The notes below the pieces were generated by a model. That model had not been told where the DNA came from. It did no database searches and saw nothing but the letters and a program-made list of their open reading frames with translations. Positions 34,384-42,764 of a stretch of DNA of 64,000 nt are shown here, piece by piece. Within the stretch, counting starts at the first letter, position 1; every line of letters starts with the position of its first letter. Source of the stretch: Mycolicibacterium anyangense (lineage in GTDB: Bacteria; Actinomycetota; Actinomycetes; Mycobacteriales; Mycobacteriaceae); the NCBI RefSeq assembly GCF_010731855.1, contig NZ_AP022620.1, forward strand, positions 3,906,001-3,970,000, read 5' to 3'. Made by a program: the position numbers and the translations under genes.

Positions 34384-34986
34384 ATGGGCCGACCACCCGT
34401 ACCGCTGCTGTCGACCGACCGGATCGCGGCAGCTGCCATGGACCTCGTCAGCGCCACCGGCGGCTTCACCATCCCCGAACTGGCACGAAAACTGCAGGTC
34501 AGCCCATCCTCGTTGTACAACCACGTGACGGGCCGAGGGCAGATCGTCGAGCTCCTGCGCGAGCGCGCGATGTCGGAGGTGCAGCTGCCGCAGGACTCAC
34601 CGGATCAGCCCTGGGCCGACGTGGTGGCCGAGATCCTGCGCTCCTACCGCCGCAGTTTTGCCCGCTACCCGCGGTTGATCCCGCTGCTGACGGCCTACCA
34701 GGTGAACAGCAGTCACGCGATGCGGATGTACAACGTGCTGGCGGCGACGCTCAAGCGGGCTGGCTTCGACCCCGCCGACACGCTGCGGGTGATCACGTTG
34801 ATGGACTCCTTCGTGCTGGGATCCGCCCTGGATGTGGCCGCACCGGAAGAACCGTGGCACCCCGGCGAGGACGTCAGTGCCGAGTTCGCCGCGGCCCTGG
34901 CCACCGGATCCGGCAAGGAAGACCGGGCCGATGACGCGTTCGAGTTCGGCCTGGCGGTGTTGTTGCGGGGGTTGGCGCGCGACTAG
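34384..34986 (+). CDS. TetR-family regulator with TetR_C domain
   Basis: A 200-residue protein preceded by AGGAAGGCGG. The helix-turn-helix is FTIPELARKLQVSPSSLYNHVTGRGQIVELL, the typical TetR (tetracycline-type) form. The C-terminal part resembles the TetR_C effector domain (LIPLLTAYQVNSSHAMRMYN). It is divergent from the amidohydrolase/permease operon and should control it. Its end overlaps the convergent GGDEF gene by 4 bp. Confidence 0.92.
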   Translation: MGRPPVPLLSTDRIAAAAMDLVSATGGFTIPELARKLQVSPSSLYNHVTGRGQIVELLRERAMSEVQLPQDSPDQPWADVVAEILRSYRRSFARYPRLIPLLTAYQVNSSHAMRMYNVLAATLKRAGFDPADTLRVITLMDSFVLGSALDVAAPEEPWHPGEDVSAEFAAALATGSGKEDRADDAFEFGLAVLLRGLARD

Positions 34987-35957
34987 CCCGTGCGGCGCTC
35001 TTCGGACGTCGGCGACTTCCGCTCCCGCTTGCGGCGGTAGAGATCGGCGTCGGCGGCGGCCAGCAGCGCGGTGAGATCGTCGGGTCCGTCGAACGGCCCG
35101 CAGGCAAGACCCACGGTGACCCGAACCGTCCCCTCGGAGAAGGTCGTCGCGACCTCTTCGGCGCTGGACTGGTCGTATCCGCCCAAGAGAACCACGAATT
35201 CGTCGCCGCCCAGACGTCCGATGACCGCGTCCCGGGGAAGCTGCTCGTGCCAGCGGCGGCTCAGGTCGACGAGGACGCGGTCGCCGGCCTCGTGGCCCTG
35301 GTTGTCGTTGATGGACTTGAAGTCATCGACGTCCAGCACGAGCACGGCTACCCCACGTCCTCGGCCGCGCGATGCCAGCGCATCGGCCTGCCAGAGGACA
35401 CCCGCACGGTTCCACACCCCGGTCAGCGGATCGCGGTCGGCCGCATCGCGCAGGGCCGCATGACTGAGCCCGAAGACAACCACCGCGGCCGCAATCGATG
35501 CCACGAACAGCACCGGCCACAGCAGTGGCGCCGGTTCCGGAGCAAGCAGAAGTCCCGCCGTCGCGGCGGCGCCGACGGCGACGACATAGGCCCGGGTCGT
35601 GGTCTTCCCGTGCCAGGTCCGCACGAAGATACCGAGGAACATCAGTGGGATCAGCGACCACACCTGCGCGGCGAGATTGCGGTGAAAGAACAGCGCCGCC
35701 ACCGGAGCCGAGGTGAGGCACACCACGGCCAGGGCGTACCGCCAGCCCATCAGCGGCGGGCGCAGACAGAGCAGCAGACCGAGGACACTCAGGCTTGCCG
35801 CCGAGAGCTCACCGCGAAAGTCAGTCTGGTGGGTATCTCGAAGCCACGAGACGAGCCCGAGGCAGTACACCCCCACAAAGAACAGGCAGTAGGTGAGAAG
35901 AAGTCGGCGACGCAGGACCAGCGGGGGTTCTCGCCCGACGATGGGACCCCCGGTCAT
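34983..35957 (-). CDS. Membrane-bound GGDEF diguanylate cyclase
   Basis: A 324-residue protein. About six transmembrane helices occupy residues ~15-165 and a GGDEF domain follows (~175-310). The active-site motif is intact (RLGGDEFVVLLGG) and is preceded by DRDPLTGVWNR and VLVLDVDDFKSINDNQGH. It should make cyclic di-GMP. No EAL domain is present. The ATG overlaps the stop of the upstream YdeI-like gene (TGATG). Confidence 0.92.
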   Translation of the reverse strand: MTGGPIVGREPPLVLRRRLLLTYCLFFVGVYCLGLVSWLRDTHQTDFRGELSAASLSVLGLLLCLRPPLMGWRYALAVVCLTSAPVAALFFHRNLAAQVWSLIPLMFLGIFVRTWHGKTTTRAYVVAVGAAATAGLLLAPEPAPLLWPVLFVASIAAAVVVFGLSHAALRDAADRDPLTGVWNRAGVLWQADALASRGRGRGVAVLVLDVDDFKSINDNQGHEAGDRVLVDLSRRWHEQLPRDAVIGRLGGDEFVVLLGGYDQSSAEEVATTFSEGTVRVTVGLACGPFDGPDDLTALLAAADADLYRRKRERKSPTSEERRTG

Positions 35958-36223
35958 CAGGGCTTGCCGGTGCGTTCGCGGTGCTTGCACCCCGGCCAGC
36001 AGCAGGGGCGGCGCTTGCCTTCCTCGAGTTCTTCCTGGGTGCGACGGATGCGACGCTCCCGCGTCTTCTCCTGCTTGGCGTCCTCGACCCAGCAGATGAA
36101 TTCATTGCGGCCCAAGGGCGTGCAGTCTTTCCAGAGTTCCAGCGCGGTCGCGTTGGCGAGCAAGGCCGCCCGCAGGTCCGACGGCAGTGCATGGACGACG
36201 CCTCCCGGCACCTGACTGCTCAT
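35957..36223 (-). CDS. YdeI/OmpD-associated (OmdA) family protein
   Basis: An 88-residue protein matching the C-terminal block of the family: LPSDLRAALLANATALELW, TPLGRNEFICWVEDAKQ and the tail RRPCCWPGCKHRERTG. Members were linked to bacteriocin resistance and porin association in enterobacteria, but the role in mycobacteria is unknown. The stop overlaps the ATG of the GGDEF gene by 1 bp, so the two are coupled. Confidence 0.88.
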   Translation of the reverse strand: MSSQVPGGVVHALPSDLRAALLANATALELWKDCTPLGRNEFICWVEDAKQEKTRERRIRRTQEELEEGKRRPCCWPGCKHRERTGKP

Positions 36224-36264
36224 GGAGTCAGATTAGCCGCGTAGCGCCCCCGGCCGGCAACGCC

Positions 36265-36485
36265 TCACGAAGGTACCTGTCCGGAAGTCACGCGCCCGGG
36301 CGGGCGCGGCATTGACCGTGGCGTCAGTAGTTCTGGCTTCTCACCCGGGCGCGACGTGGTGATCCACATCCGGACGGCGACCCGGTCGGCGGTCTCCACC
36401 CACGACCCGTCGGAGTACATCACGAATTCAGGGTGGTAGTAGCGCTCGATCAGCTCGGCGTTCTTCGGAATCAGTCCGGGACGCT
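36265..36485 (-). pseudogene. NTF2/SnoaL-like fold remnant with internal deletion
   Basis: A reverse-strand open segment reads [20 protein letters not shown] and then [20 protein letters not shown]. Both pieces resemble parts of nuclear-transport-factor-2-like (SnoaL) proteins, which normally have ~40 residues between them. Here they are fused directly after SDG. There is no start codon of its own and the frame then runs into unrelated sequence. I read it as the decayed end of a small isomerase/cyclase-fold gene beside the cyclase-family gene. Confidence 0.5.
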
Positions 36486-37133
36486 CGCATAGGCGCGCAC
36501 GGGGAAGGTGCCGAATCCCTCGATACGGGGCGGCGCTGCGGTGAATCGCGCTCCTCGCTCGGGCAGCTGTGCCAGGTTGGTGAGATGCTCGACGACGTGA
36601 ATACCGTTGTCCAGCAACACAGTATGAACTGGACGGCAGCCACCGGAATCCGCACTGATGTCGTCGATGTTGACGGAGTCGATGCCGACCAGAACCACGC
36701 CAGCATCCGCCAGGCGGCGGGCCGCAGCCTCGGTGAGATACGGGGCATCCGCAGCATAGACCTCGGTGCCGAAATGCCGGTCCCAACCGGTGTCGATCAG
36801 CACGGCCGAGCCAGCCGCGATGTCCTCGGGCATGTCCTTGACTCCGACGACCCGGGTCGGCTTGCGGTGGTGGATGACGACGGCCGGGAGATCGACCAGG
36901 GTGTTGAGGTCCAGGCTCGCCAAGTCACCTCCATGTTCGAAGCGGTGGAACGGCGAATCCAGGTAGGTTCCGGTGTTGCCGATCATGGTGATCACGTCCA
37001 TCGCGAATTCGGTTCCCGGCCCATAGATTTCACGGGAGGCCTCGCGGGTGAGGTGCGGCATGATCGACGGGCCGGGTAATCCCGGATAGGTGATGAGTCC
37101 GGCACGAATGGTGTGCGACAGATCGACGATCAA
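36471..37133 (-). CDS. Cyclase-family (kynurenine formamidase-like) hydrolase
   Basis: A 220-residue protein of the PF04199 family. The N-terminal [19 protein letters not shown] is typical. The metal motif, usually HGTHxDxPxH, appears as [14 protein letters not shown], so the first histidine is replaced by Asn while D and the final H remain. Members hydrolyse formamides or cyclic substrates. The altered motif may change the metal or activity. It is transcribed alone next to an NTF2-like remnant. Confidence 0.85.
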   Translation of the reverse strand: MIVDLSHTIRAGLITYPGLPGPSIMPHLTREASREIYGPGTEFAMDVITMIGNTGTYLDSPFHRFEHGGDLASLDLNTLVDLPAVVIHHRKPTRVVGVKDMPEDIAAGSAVLIDTGWDRHFGTEVYAADAPYLTEAAARRLADAGVVLVGIDSVNIDDISADSGGCRPVHTVLLDNGIHVVEHLTNLAQLPERGARFTAAPPRIEGFGTFPVRAYASVPD

Positions 37134-37247
37134 CCACTTCTCCTTCCGGCGCCGACGGATGGGTCCGCCGAATTCGACGTCGGAAGCCTAGGGTTGCGCG
37201 GGTGCGGTGACAACCAATTTCCTGTCCGCCAAGCTCGGATTCGGGCG

Positions 37248-37586
37248 TCAAGCCGCGTGGTCCAGCACCGCACGCTTGTCGGGACAGTAATAGTCGACAG
37301 CCAATCCCACGAACTGCCAGACCTGCTCGGTGCTGCTGTTGGAGTCGAGCTGGTTGCGCACAAAAGTCGCCGTCTGCGTGGCGGTGGCGTCCAGGTTCTT
37401 ATACATCCGCTCGCACATGATCTTGCCGATCCAGGCGTTGTAGTCACGCGCACCATAGATGCCGACCGTGTGCAGTTGCGCGGCGAAATTGGTGTCCGGG
37501 TCACCGCCGGCCGGCGGATCTGCGCGCGCCACAGCTGCGAATCCCACTGCAGCGCATAGCATCAGAATCAGTAACGCACGCTTCAC
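37248..37586 (-). CDS. Secreted DUF732 protein
   Basis: A 112-residue protein starting at GTG 37586 with a Sec signal peptide (VKRALLILMLCAAVGFAAVA, cleavage after ARA). The mature part is the mycobacterial DUF732 domain: DTNFAAQLHTVGIYG, a Cys pair (KIMCERMY, DYYCPDKR) and an SSTEQVWQFVGLAV helix. Its GTG overlaps the mmpL stop codon by 4 bp (GTGA), placing it as third gene of the mmpS-mmpL operon. It may be a periplasmic accessory to the transporter; this is inference. Confidence 0.85.
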   Translation of the reverse strand: MKRALLILMLCAAVGFAAVARADPPAGGDPDTNFAAQLHTVGIYGARDYNAWIGKIMCERMYKNLDATATQTATFVRNQLDSNSSTEQVWQFVGLAVDYYCPDKRAVLDHAA

Positions 37587-40450
37587 GCCAGCACCTCGTC
37601 CGGTGACTTCTGAACGGGCGTCGGCCACGGCGTCGGGACAGGACGTTGACGCACATTCACCGGCCACCAGAACCATTTGCCGAGCAGGGCGGCGATCGAC
37701 GGTGTCATGAACGAGCGCACGATGAGCGTGTCGAACAACAGACCCAGGCCGATCGTGGTTCCGATCTGTCCTAGGACCACCAGGTCGCTGAAGATGAACG
37801 AGGCCATGGTGGCGGAGAACACCAGGCCGGCGGCGGTGACCACTCGGCCGGTTCCAGCCATCGACCGGATGATGCCGGTGTTCAACCCGGCGTGGATCTC
37901 CTCTTTGAACCGCGAGACCAGCAGCAGGTTGTAGTCGGCGCCCACCGCGAGCAGTAGAACGATCGCGAGCGGCACCACAATCCAGAACAAATGGATTCCC
38001 AAGATGTACTGCCACAACAACACTGACAGCCCCACTGATGCGCCCAGCGAGATCGCGACAGTACCGACGATCACCAGAGCGGCGACGATACTGCGAGTCA
38101 CGAACATCATGATCAGCAGGATCAGCGCCAACGCGGCCAGCGCGGAGATCAGCAGGTCGTACTTCATACCCTCCTGAATGTCCTTGTTGGTCGAGCCAAT
38201 TCCGGCCACGTAAATCTTGGCGTCCGACATCGGAGTCGCCTTGAGTGCGTCGAACACCGCATTCTTCATGGCATCGATGTGCGGGATGGCCTGAGGGTCG
38301 GCCGGGTTGCCCTGGTGGGTGACGATGAACCTGGCAGCCTTGCCATCTGGCGAGAGGAACAGCTTGAGGCCGCGCTTGAAGTCGGCGTTGTCGAACGCCT
38401 CCGGGGGTAGGTAGAACGTGTCGTCGTTCTTGGCGTCGTCGAACGCCTGCCCCATGGCGGTGGCATTCTGCAGTGCCTCTTCGCTCTGCGCGTTGGTGCC
38501 ACCGGTGGTGGCGTAATTCGACAGTGTCAGTTCACGATTGCGTTCCTGGATGGCGATCTGCGGCGGGATCAGCGCGACCAGCTGGGGTTGGAGCGCATCG
38601 AGCTTGTCCAGGCTGGCCGTGATGTTGGTGAACTTGTCGGACAACTCGGAGATGCCGTCCAACGAATCGAAGACGTCACGCAGCGCCGAACACATCGGGA
38701 TGTCGAAGCAGTGCGGCTCCCAATAGAAGTAGTTGCGCAGCGGACGGAACTGGTCGTCGAAGTTGGCCAGCTTGTCACGCAGTTCGTTCATGGTCGCAAC
38801 GGTGTCGTGGAACGCCTCGGTCTGCTCGTGGGTGACAGCCGCGCTCTGCTGCTGCAGCGCGAGCTGCTGCTTGAGCACGTTGATGGTGTTGTCGATGTCG
38901 TCGGCCTGCTTGAGCAGATCCTGGGCTCGGTCCTTCTGGTAACCGAGGTTCATGATCTGGCTCGCGCTGGACGCACTGATCTGAAACGGAATGGAACTGT
39001 GCGTGATTGGCGTACCAAGCGGCCGGGTGATCGACTGCACCAGCGCGACACCGGGGGTATGCAGCACTGCCTTGGCGGCGCGCTCCAGGATCAGCATGTC
39101 GGCAGGGTTGCGCATGTCGTGATCGGTCTCGATCATCAGCAACTCGGGGTTGATCCGCGCCTGGGTGAAGTGCCGTTCGGCGGCCTCCATGCCGACGACG
39201 CCGGGGGCACTGGTCGGGATGTAGGGCCGGTTGTCATAGCTCGTCTGATAGCTGGGCAGGACGAACACCCCGATGAGTGCCAGGCCGCACGTCACCACCA
39301 GGATGGGTCCGGGCCAGCGCACGATCGCGGTGCCGATCCGGCGCCAGCCCCGAGCGCGCAACTGTCCCTTGGGTTCCATCAACCCGAAGCGGGTTGCGAT
39401 CAGCAGGACCGCAGGGCCCAACGTCAGCGCGGCGACCAAGGTCACCACCACTCCGAGGGCCGCGGGGATGCCGAGGGTTTGGAAGTACGGCAGCCGGGCG
39501 AACGACATACACGCCACCGCGCCGGCGATCGTGAGACCTGAACCCACGATGACGTGGACCGTGCCGCGCCACATGTCGTAGTAGGCCGATATGCGGTCCA
39601 TTCCGTTGCTGCGAGCCTCTTGATAGCGGCCGACGACGAAGATCGCGTAGTCGGTGCCGGCGGCAATGGCAAGCAGGGTAAGGAGATTCGTGGAGTAAGT
39701 GGACAGTCCGATGACCCCGGAGTGGGCCAGGAGCGCGACCACGCCGCGGGCCGCGGACAGCTCGACGGCGACGGTCACCAACACGATGAGCATGGTGACC
39801 AGCGAGCGGTAGACGAACAGCAGCATGATCGCGATGACCAGGAAGGTGATTGCGGTGACCTCATGAGTGCCGGCGCTACCCACTTCGAAGTTGTCGGTCA
39901 CCAGGGGTGAGGCGCCGGTGACGTAAGCCTTCAGGCCGGGCGGGGGAGGTGTGTCGGCGACGATCTTGCGTACCGCGTCGACGGATTCGTTGGACAGTGC
40001 CTCACCCTGGTTTCCGCGGAGGTAGATCTGGGTGAGGGCCGCCTTACCGTCCTTGCTCTGCGAGCCGCCCGCAGTGAGCGGATCGCCCCAGAAGTCCTGG
40101 ACGTGTTCGACGTGTGCGGTGTCGGCCTGGAGCTTCTTCACCAGGCCGTCGTAGTAGGTGTGGGCTTCCGGGCCCAGCGGCTGCTGACCTTCGAGCACCA
40201 GCATTGCCGCACTGTCGGAATCGAATTCGCGGAAGACCTGGCCGATGTGCCGCATGGCCAGGATGCCGGGGGCGTCTGGGGCGTTCAGGCCCACTGACCG
40301 TTCCCAACCGACGACCTCCAGCTGGGGCACCGCGGCGTTGGTGATCGCCGCGATGGCGACCCACGCCAGCACGATGGGCAACGCCAGCCGCCGGATCCAC
40401 CGTGCGACCAGCGGTCCGTCGACCGCGGTCTCGGTGCTGTGTTGACTCAT
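37583..40450 (-). CDS. MmpL-family RND transporter
   Basis: A 955-residue protein starting at ATG 40450. It has the RND plan: one N-terminal helix, a large periplasmic loop, six helices, a second long loop (~400-730, with coiled-coil region LLKQADDIDNTINVLKQQLA) and six more helices. The proton-relay-type blocks GTDYAIFVVGRYQEARSNG and GADYNLLLVSRFKEEIH are intact. MmpL proteins export lipids or siderophores. It overlaps mmpS by 4 bp (ATGA), and a divergent TetR gene probably controls the operon. The substrate is not predictable. Confidence 0.95.
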   Translation of the reverse strand: MSQHSTETAVDGPLVARWIRRLALPIVLAWVAIAAITNAAVPQLEVVGWERSVGLNAPDAPGILAMRHIGQVFREFDSDSAAMLVLEGQQPLGPEAHTYYDGLVKKLQADTAHVEHVQDFWGDPLTAGGSQSKDGKAALTQIYLRGNQGEALSNESVDAVRKIVADTPPPPGLKAYVTGASPLVTDNFEVGSAGTHEVTAITFLVIAIMLLFVYRSLVTMLIVLVTVAVELSAARGVVALLAHSGVIGLSTYSTNLLTLLAIAAGTDYAIFVVGRYQEARSNGMDRISAYYDMWRGTVHVIVGSGLTIAGAVACMSFARLPYFQTLGIPAALGVVVTLVAALTLGPAVLLIATRFGLMEPKGQLRARGWRRIGTAIVRWPGPILVVTCGLALIGVFVLPSYQTSYDNRPYIPTSAPGVVGMEAAERHFTQARINPELLMIETDHDMRNPADMLILERAAKAVLHTPGVALVQSITRPLGTPITHSSIPFQISASSASQIMNLGYQKDRAQDLLKQADDIDNTINVLKQQLALQQQSAAVTHEQTEAFHDTVATMNELRDKLANFDDQFRPLRNYFYWEPHCFDIPMCSALRDVFDSLDGISELSDKFTNITASLDKLDALQPQLVALIPPQIAIQERNRELTLSNYATTGGTNAQSEEALQNATAMGQAFDDAKNDDTFYLPPEAFDNADFKRGLKLFLSPDGKAARFIVTHQGNPADPQAIPHIDAMKNAVFDALKATPMSDAKIYVAGIGSTNKDIQEGMKYDLLISALAALALILLIMMFVTRSIVAALVIVGTVAISLGASVGLSVLLWQYILGIHLFWIVVPLAIVLLLAVGADYNLLLVSRFKEEIHAGLNTGIIRSMAGTGRVVTAAGLVFSATMASFIFSDLVVLGQIGTTIGLGLLFDTLIVRSFMTPSIAALLGKWFWWPVNVRQRPVPTPWPTPVQKSPDEVLA

Positions 40451-40893
40451 GCCGTCTTGTCCAGGCAGGCGATGTATCCGTTCACGTTGTCCGACGACCT
40501 TTCGTCCTTGACGATCCCGTTGACGGTGATCCGGCATCCGATGGTGTCGCCGTCACCTTGTGCTCGCAGGTCGGCGTACATGGTCGGATCATCAGTCGTC
40601 AGATTCACCGACCACGGCAGCGTCACGTCGGTCACGCGTTGGGGCTGTGCGTGGATATCGAGGTAGTTGATGGTGGCCACCGAACCGGGTGTTCCGTAGA
40701 CCTCGAACAGCACGTGCTTGGGGTTGTATCCGGTGTTTTCCAGGGCCTCGGATCCGGCCCGGGAGATCTCGTTGTTGGAGCCGAAGATGCCGTGCAGACG
40801 ATCTACCGAGAAGGCGACGAGCGCGGCCACGAGGACTGCCACGATGGGTATCCACTGCTGGCGCGCAAACTTGCCCACCGAGATTCTCTTCAA
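40447..40893 (-). CDS. MmpS-family membrane accessory protein
   Basis: A 148-residue protein: a cytoplasmic start (MKRISVGKFARQQWIP), one transmembrane helix (~15-32) and a periplasmic beta domain with the family pattern HVLFEVYGTPGSVATINYLD and GCRITVNGIVKDERSS. MmpS proteins work with MmpL transporters in lipid or siderophore export. First gene of the operon; ATGA overlap with mmpL. The promoter region toward the TetR gene contains a perfect 14-bp palindrome. Confidence 0.94.
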   Translation of the reverse strand: MKRISVGKFARQQWIPIVAVLVAALVAFSVDRLHGIFGSNNEISRAGSEALENTGYNPKHVLFEVYGTPGSVATINYLDIHAQPQRVTDVTLPWSVNLTTDDPTMYADLRAQGDGDTIGCRITVNGIVKDERSSDNVNGYIACLDKTA

Positions 40894-40968
40894 GCCACAG
40901 CCTTTCGACTACCCCCGGCGGCGAAACCGCCTCGATCTCCGCGCTGAGATCGCCACACCAGGAGAACG

Positions 40969-40982
40969 GTACGGTACCGTAC
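40969..40982. promoter_or_regulatory. Palindromic operator between mmpS and tetR
   Basis: GTACGGTACCGTAC is a perfect 14-bp palindrome in the divergent region. A related half-site, GCCGTACCGTTACC, lies at about 41045-41058 nearer to the tetR start. Together they suggest TetR binding sites controlling mmpS-mmpL-DUF732 and the regulator itself. Confidence 0.68.
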
Positions 40983-41098
40983 GCATGGTTGCAACTGGTT
41001 GACGGCGGACGAAAAGCCTGCTCTTGCCGTTGATGAGGGGCAACGCCGTACCGTTACCCGGGTATTCCCGGAGCGGCAGATCGGAAAGGAGCGCGGTG

Positions 41099-41731
41099 GT
41101 GACCGAGCACTGCGACGACTCGGCGGGCTGTCCGTGGAGCGAACGCGAGGCGCAACTGCTGGCGATCACGTTGGAACTGCTGCAGGAACACGGATATGAC
41201 CGCCTGACCGTCGACGCGGTGGCCGCCAAGGCGAAGGCCAGCAAGGCCACCGTCTACCGGCGCTGGCCGTCCAAGGCCGACCTGGTGCTGGCGGCCCTCG
41301 TCGAAGGAACCCGCGCCGACGCAACCGCGCCTCGCACCGGGTCACTGCGAGGTGATCTGCTGGAGATCGGGCGCACCTGTTGTAAGCACACCCAGGAGCA
41401 CATGCGCACCTTGCGGGCGGTGCTCAACGAGATGTCGCACAACCCGGCCCTGCAAGACGTGATGCAGGAGAAATTCGTGCTGCAACGAAAGATGGTGCTC
41501 AATGGCGCCTTTGCCGAGGCCGTCAGGCGCGGCGAGATTAAGGAGTCGGCGCTCACCGAAGAGATCCACGATCTGCTACCGGGATATCTGGTGTTCCGGT
41601 CCCTGGTGTCGGACCGGCCACCGACCGACGCCACGGTCGAGGCCGTCGTCGATCGGGTGTTGTTGCCGCTGCTGAAAGGTGGGGAGTCGGGGGGCGACAA
41701 CGAATCGGGAGTCGGATCGATCAGCGAGTAG
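41099..41731 (+). CDS. TetR-family regulator of the mmpS-mmpL operon (predicted)
   Basis: A 210-residue protein starting at GTG 41099 (a second GTG is 3 bp upstream) with AAAGGAG before it. The helix-turn-helix is LTVDAVAAKAKASKATVYRRWPSKADLVLAAL. The C-terminal part matches the TetR_C_33-like group (LNEMSHNPALQDVMQEKF). It is divergent from mmpS and sits beside the palindromic sites, so it most likely represses the transporter operon. Confidence 0.92.
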   Translation: MTEHCDDSAGCPWSEREAQLLAITLELLQEHGYDRLTVDAVAAKAKASKATVYRRWPSKADLVLAALVEGTRADATAPRTGSLRGDLLEIGRTCCKHTQEHMRTLRAVLNEMSHNPALQDVMQEKFVLQRKMVLNGAFAEAVRRGEIKESALTEEIHDLLPGYLVFRSLVSDRPPTDATVEAVVDRVLLPLLKGGESGGDNESGVGSISE

Positions 41732-41758
41732 TGCTGTGGTGCGGACCGCCCGGCAACC

Positions 41759-42559
41759 TCACCCCGGGATCGGTCGCCACGCGCCCAGCACCGCGGTGCG
41801 ATACCAGCCGGTGCGGTCACGAACCTGGACGCCGGCCAGTCCCTGCGCGTCGAGCCGGCTGTCGATCACATGCTGGTCGTCGAGGAAGACCACCACGTGC
41901 GAGGCCTTATCGGGGTTGCCGTTCGGGTGCAGGAACACCAAATCGCCCGGCTCGAACGGTCCCTGCGCCGGAATCGATTCGCCCATCGGGCCGGCCGTGC
42001 CCGCATACTGCTTGCCCACATCGCCACCGAACTTGATGCCCAGGCCGTAGTTGTAGATCCAGGCAGTGAAGTTCGAGCAGTCCAGCCCGCGGCCGGGCCC
42101 CCAGGTCTCCAGCGACTGCCCGTCGGCATCATCGGCATTCTGCACCGCGGGCGGCGCGGTGGACGCCGGCGGATCCCACGCGGGAATGTGGTGGTGCCGG
42201 TACTGCAACCCCAGCGGGTTACCTGGCACGTTGAGGTAGCGCAACGCCGTCGCCACGATGCGCTCACGCTTCCAGGTGGCGTCATCGCACCCGGCATCGA
42301 CGGGCACATTCACCGCGGGGAACACCGCCGCCGCAGGTCCCCAGCCACCGTTCGGGTAGCGACCATTGCGCTCGACATACCAGCCCGCCGGATCGGCATC
42401 GGTTTGCGGTAACCCGTCCCGCTGCGCGAAGTCGGCCGTCAGAGAGGTGCGGTTGCACGTGAAGGCGTAGTCATACGCAGCGGGTTCCGCCTCGGCGGTC
42501 GCCGATAGCGATCCCAAGACCAACGCAGCCACGACGGCTGACACGGCGAAGCGAATCAC
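41759..42559 (-). CDS. Secreted NlpC/P60-like cysteine hydrolase
   Basis: A 266-residue protein starting at GTG 42559 with a Sec signal peptide (VIRFAVSAVVAALVLGSLSA ... AEAEP). The C-terminal domain has the Cys in GRGLDCSNFTAWIYNYGLG and the His in KASHVVVFLDDQHVI, the order expected of NlpC/P60 or CHAP-like hydrolases. A middle segment with several aromatic residues precedes it. It probably acts on peptidoglycan, but the motif variant leaves room for other amide substrates. Confidence 0.8.
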   Translation of the reverse strand: MIRFAVSAVVAALVLGSLSATAEAEPAAYDYAFTCNRTSLTADFAQRDGLPQTDADPAGWYVERNGRYPNGGWGPAAAVFPAVNVPVDAGCDDATWKRERIVATALRYLNVPGNPLGLQYRHHHIPAWDPPASTAPPAVQNADDADGQSLETWGPGRGLDCSNFTAWIYNYGLGIKFGGDVGKQYAGTAGPMGESIPAQGPFEPGDLVFLHPNGNPDKASHVVVFLDDQHVIDSRLDAQGLAGVQVRDRTGWYRTAVLGAWRPIPG

Positions 42560-42623
42560 CAGAGCAGTACAACAGAAGGCCCCGGCCGAAGGCTGCACAT
42601 CCGTCCCCGAGATTTGTCGGTGG

Positions 42624-42639
42624 TCGAATGTATGTTCGA
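42624..42639 (+). promoter_or_regulatory. LexA-like SOS box
   Basis: TCGAATGTATGTTCGA matches the mycobacterial LexA consensus TCGAAC-N4-GTTCGA with one mismatch. It lies 4 bp before the ATG of the interrupted 13E12/DUF222 gene. Such genes are among the known DNA-damage-induced genes of M. tuberculosis. Confidence 0.7.
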
Positions 42640-42652
42640 AGGATGAATCTGG

Positions 42653-42667
42653 GGTGCACCGCCGACG
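42653..42667 (+). repeat. Target site duplication, left copy
   Basis: GGTGCACCGCCGACG directly precedes the IS481-family left end and is repeated perfectly at 44126-44140. A 15-bp duplication indicates a fairly recent insertion. Confidence 0.88.
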
Positions 42668-42676
42668 TGTCATCTC

Positions 42677-42716
42677 TCAGGACATCGGTGACAGTTCTGT
42701 ATCAGGACATCGGTGA
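42677..42716 (+). repeat. IS481 left-end iterons (2 copies)
   Basis: TCAGGACATCGGTGA occurs at 42677-42691 and 42702-42716, 25 bp apart. The reverse complement recurs four times at the right end. These are probably transposase-binding sites. Confidence 0.75.
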
Positions 42717-42764
42717 CGGTTTGGGTGGTCTTGGTGGTGACACTTGTGCCCCGAGGCTCGGGCG

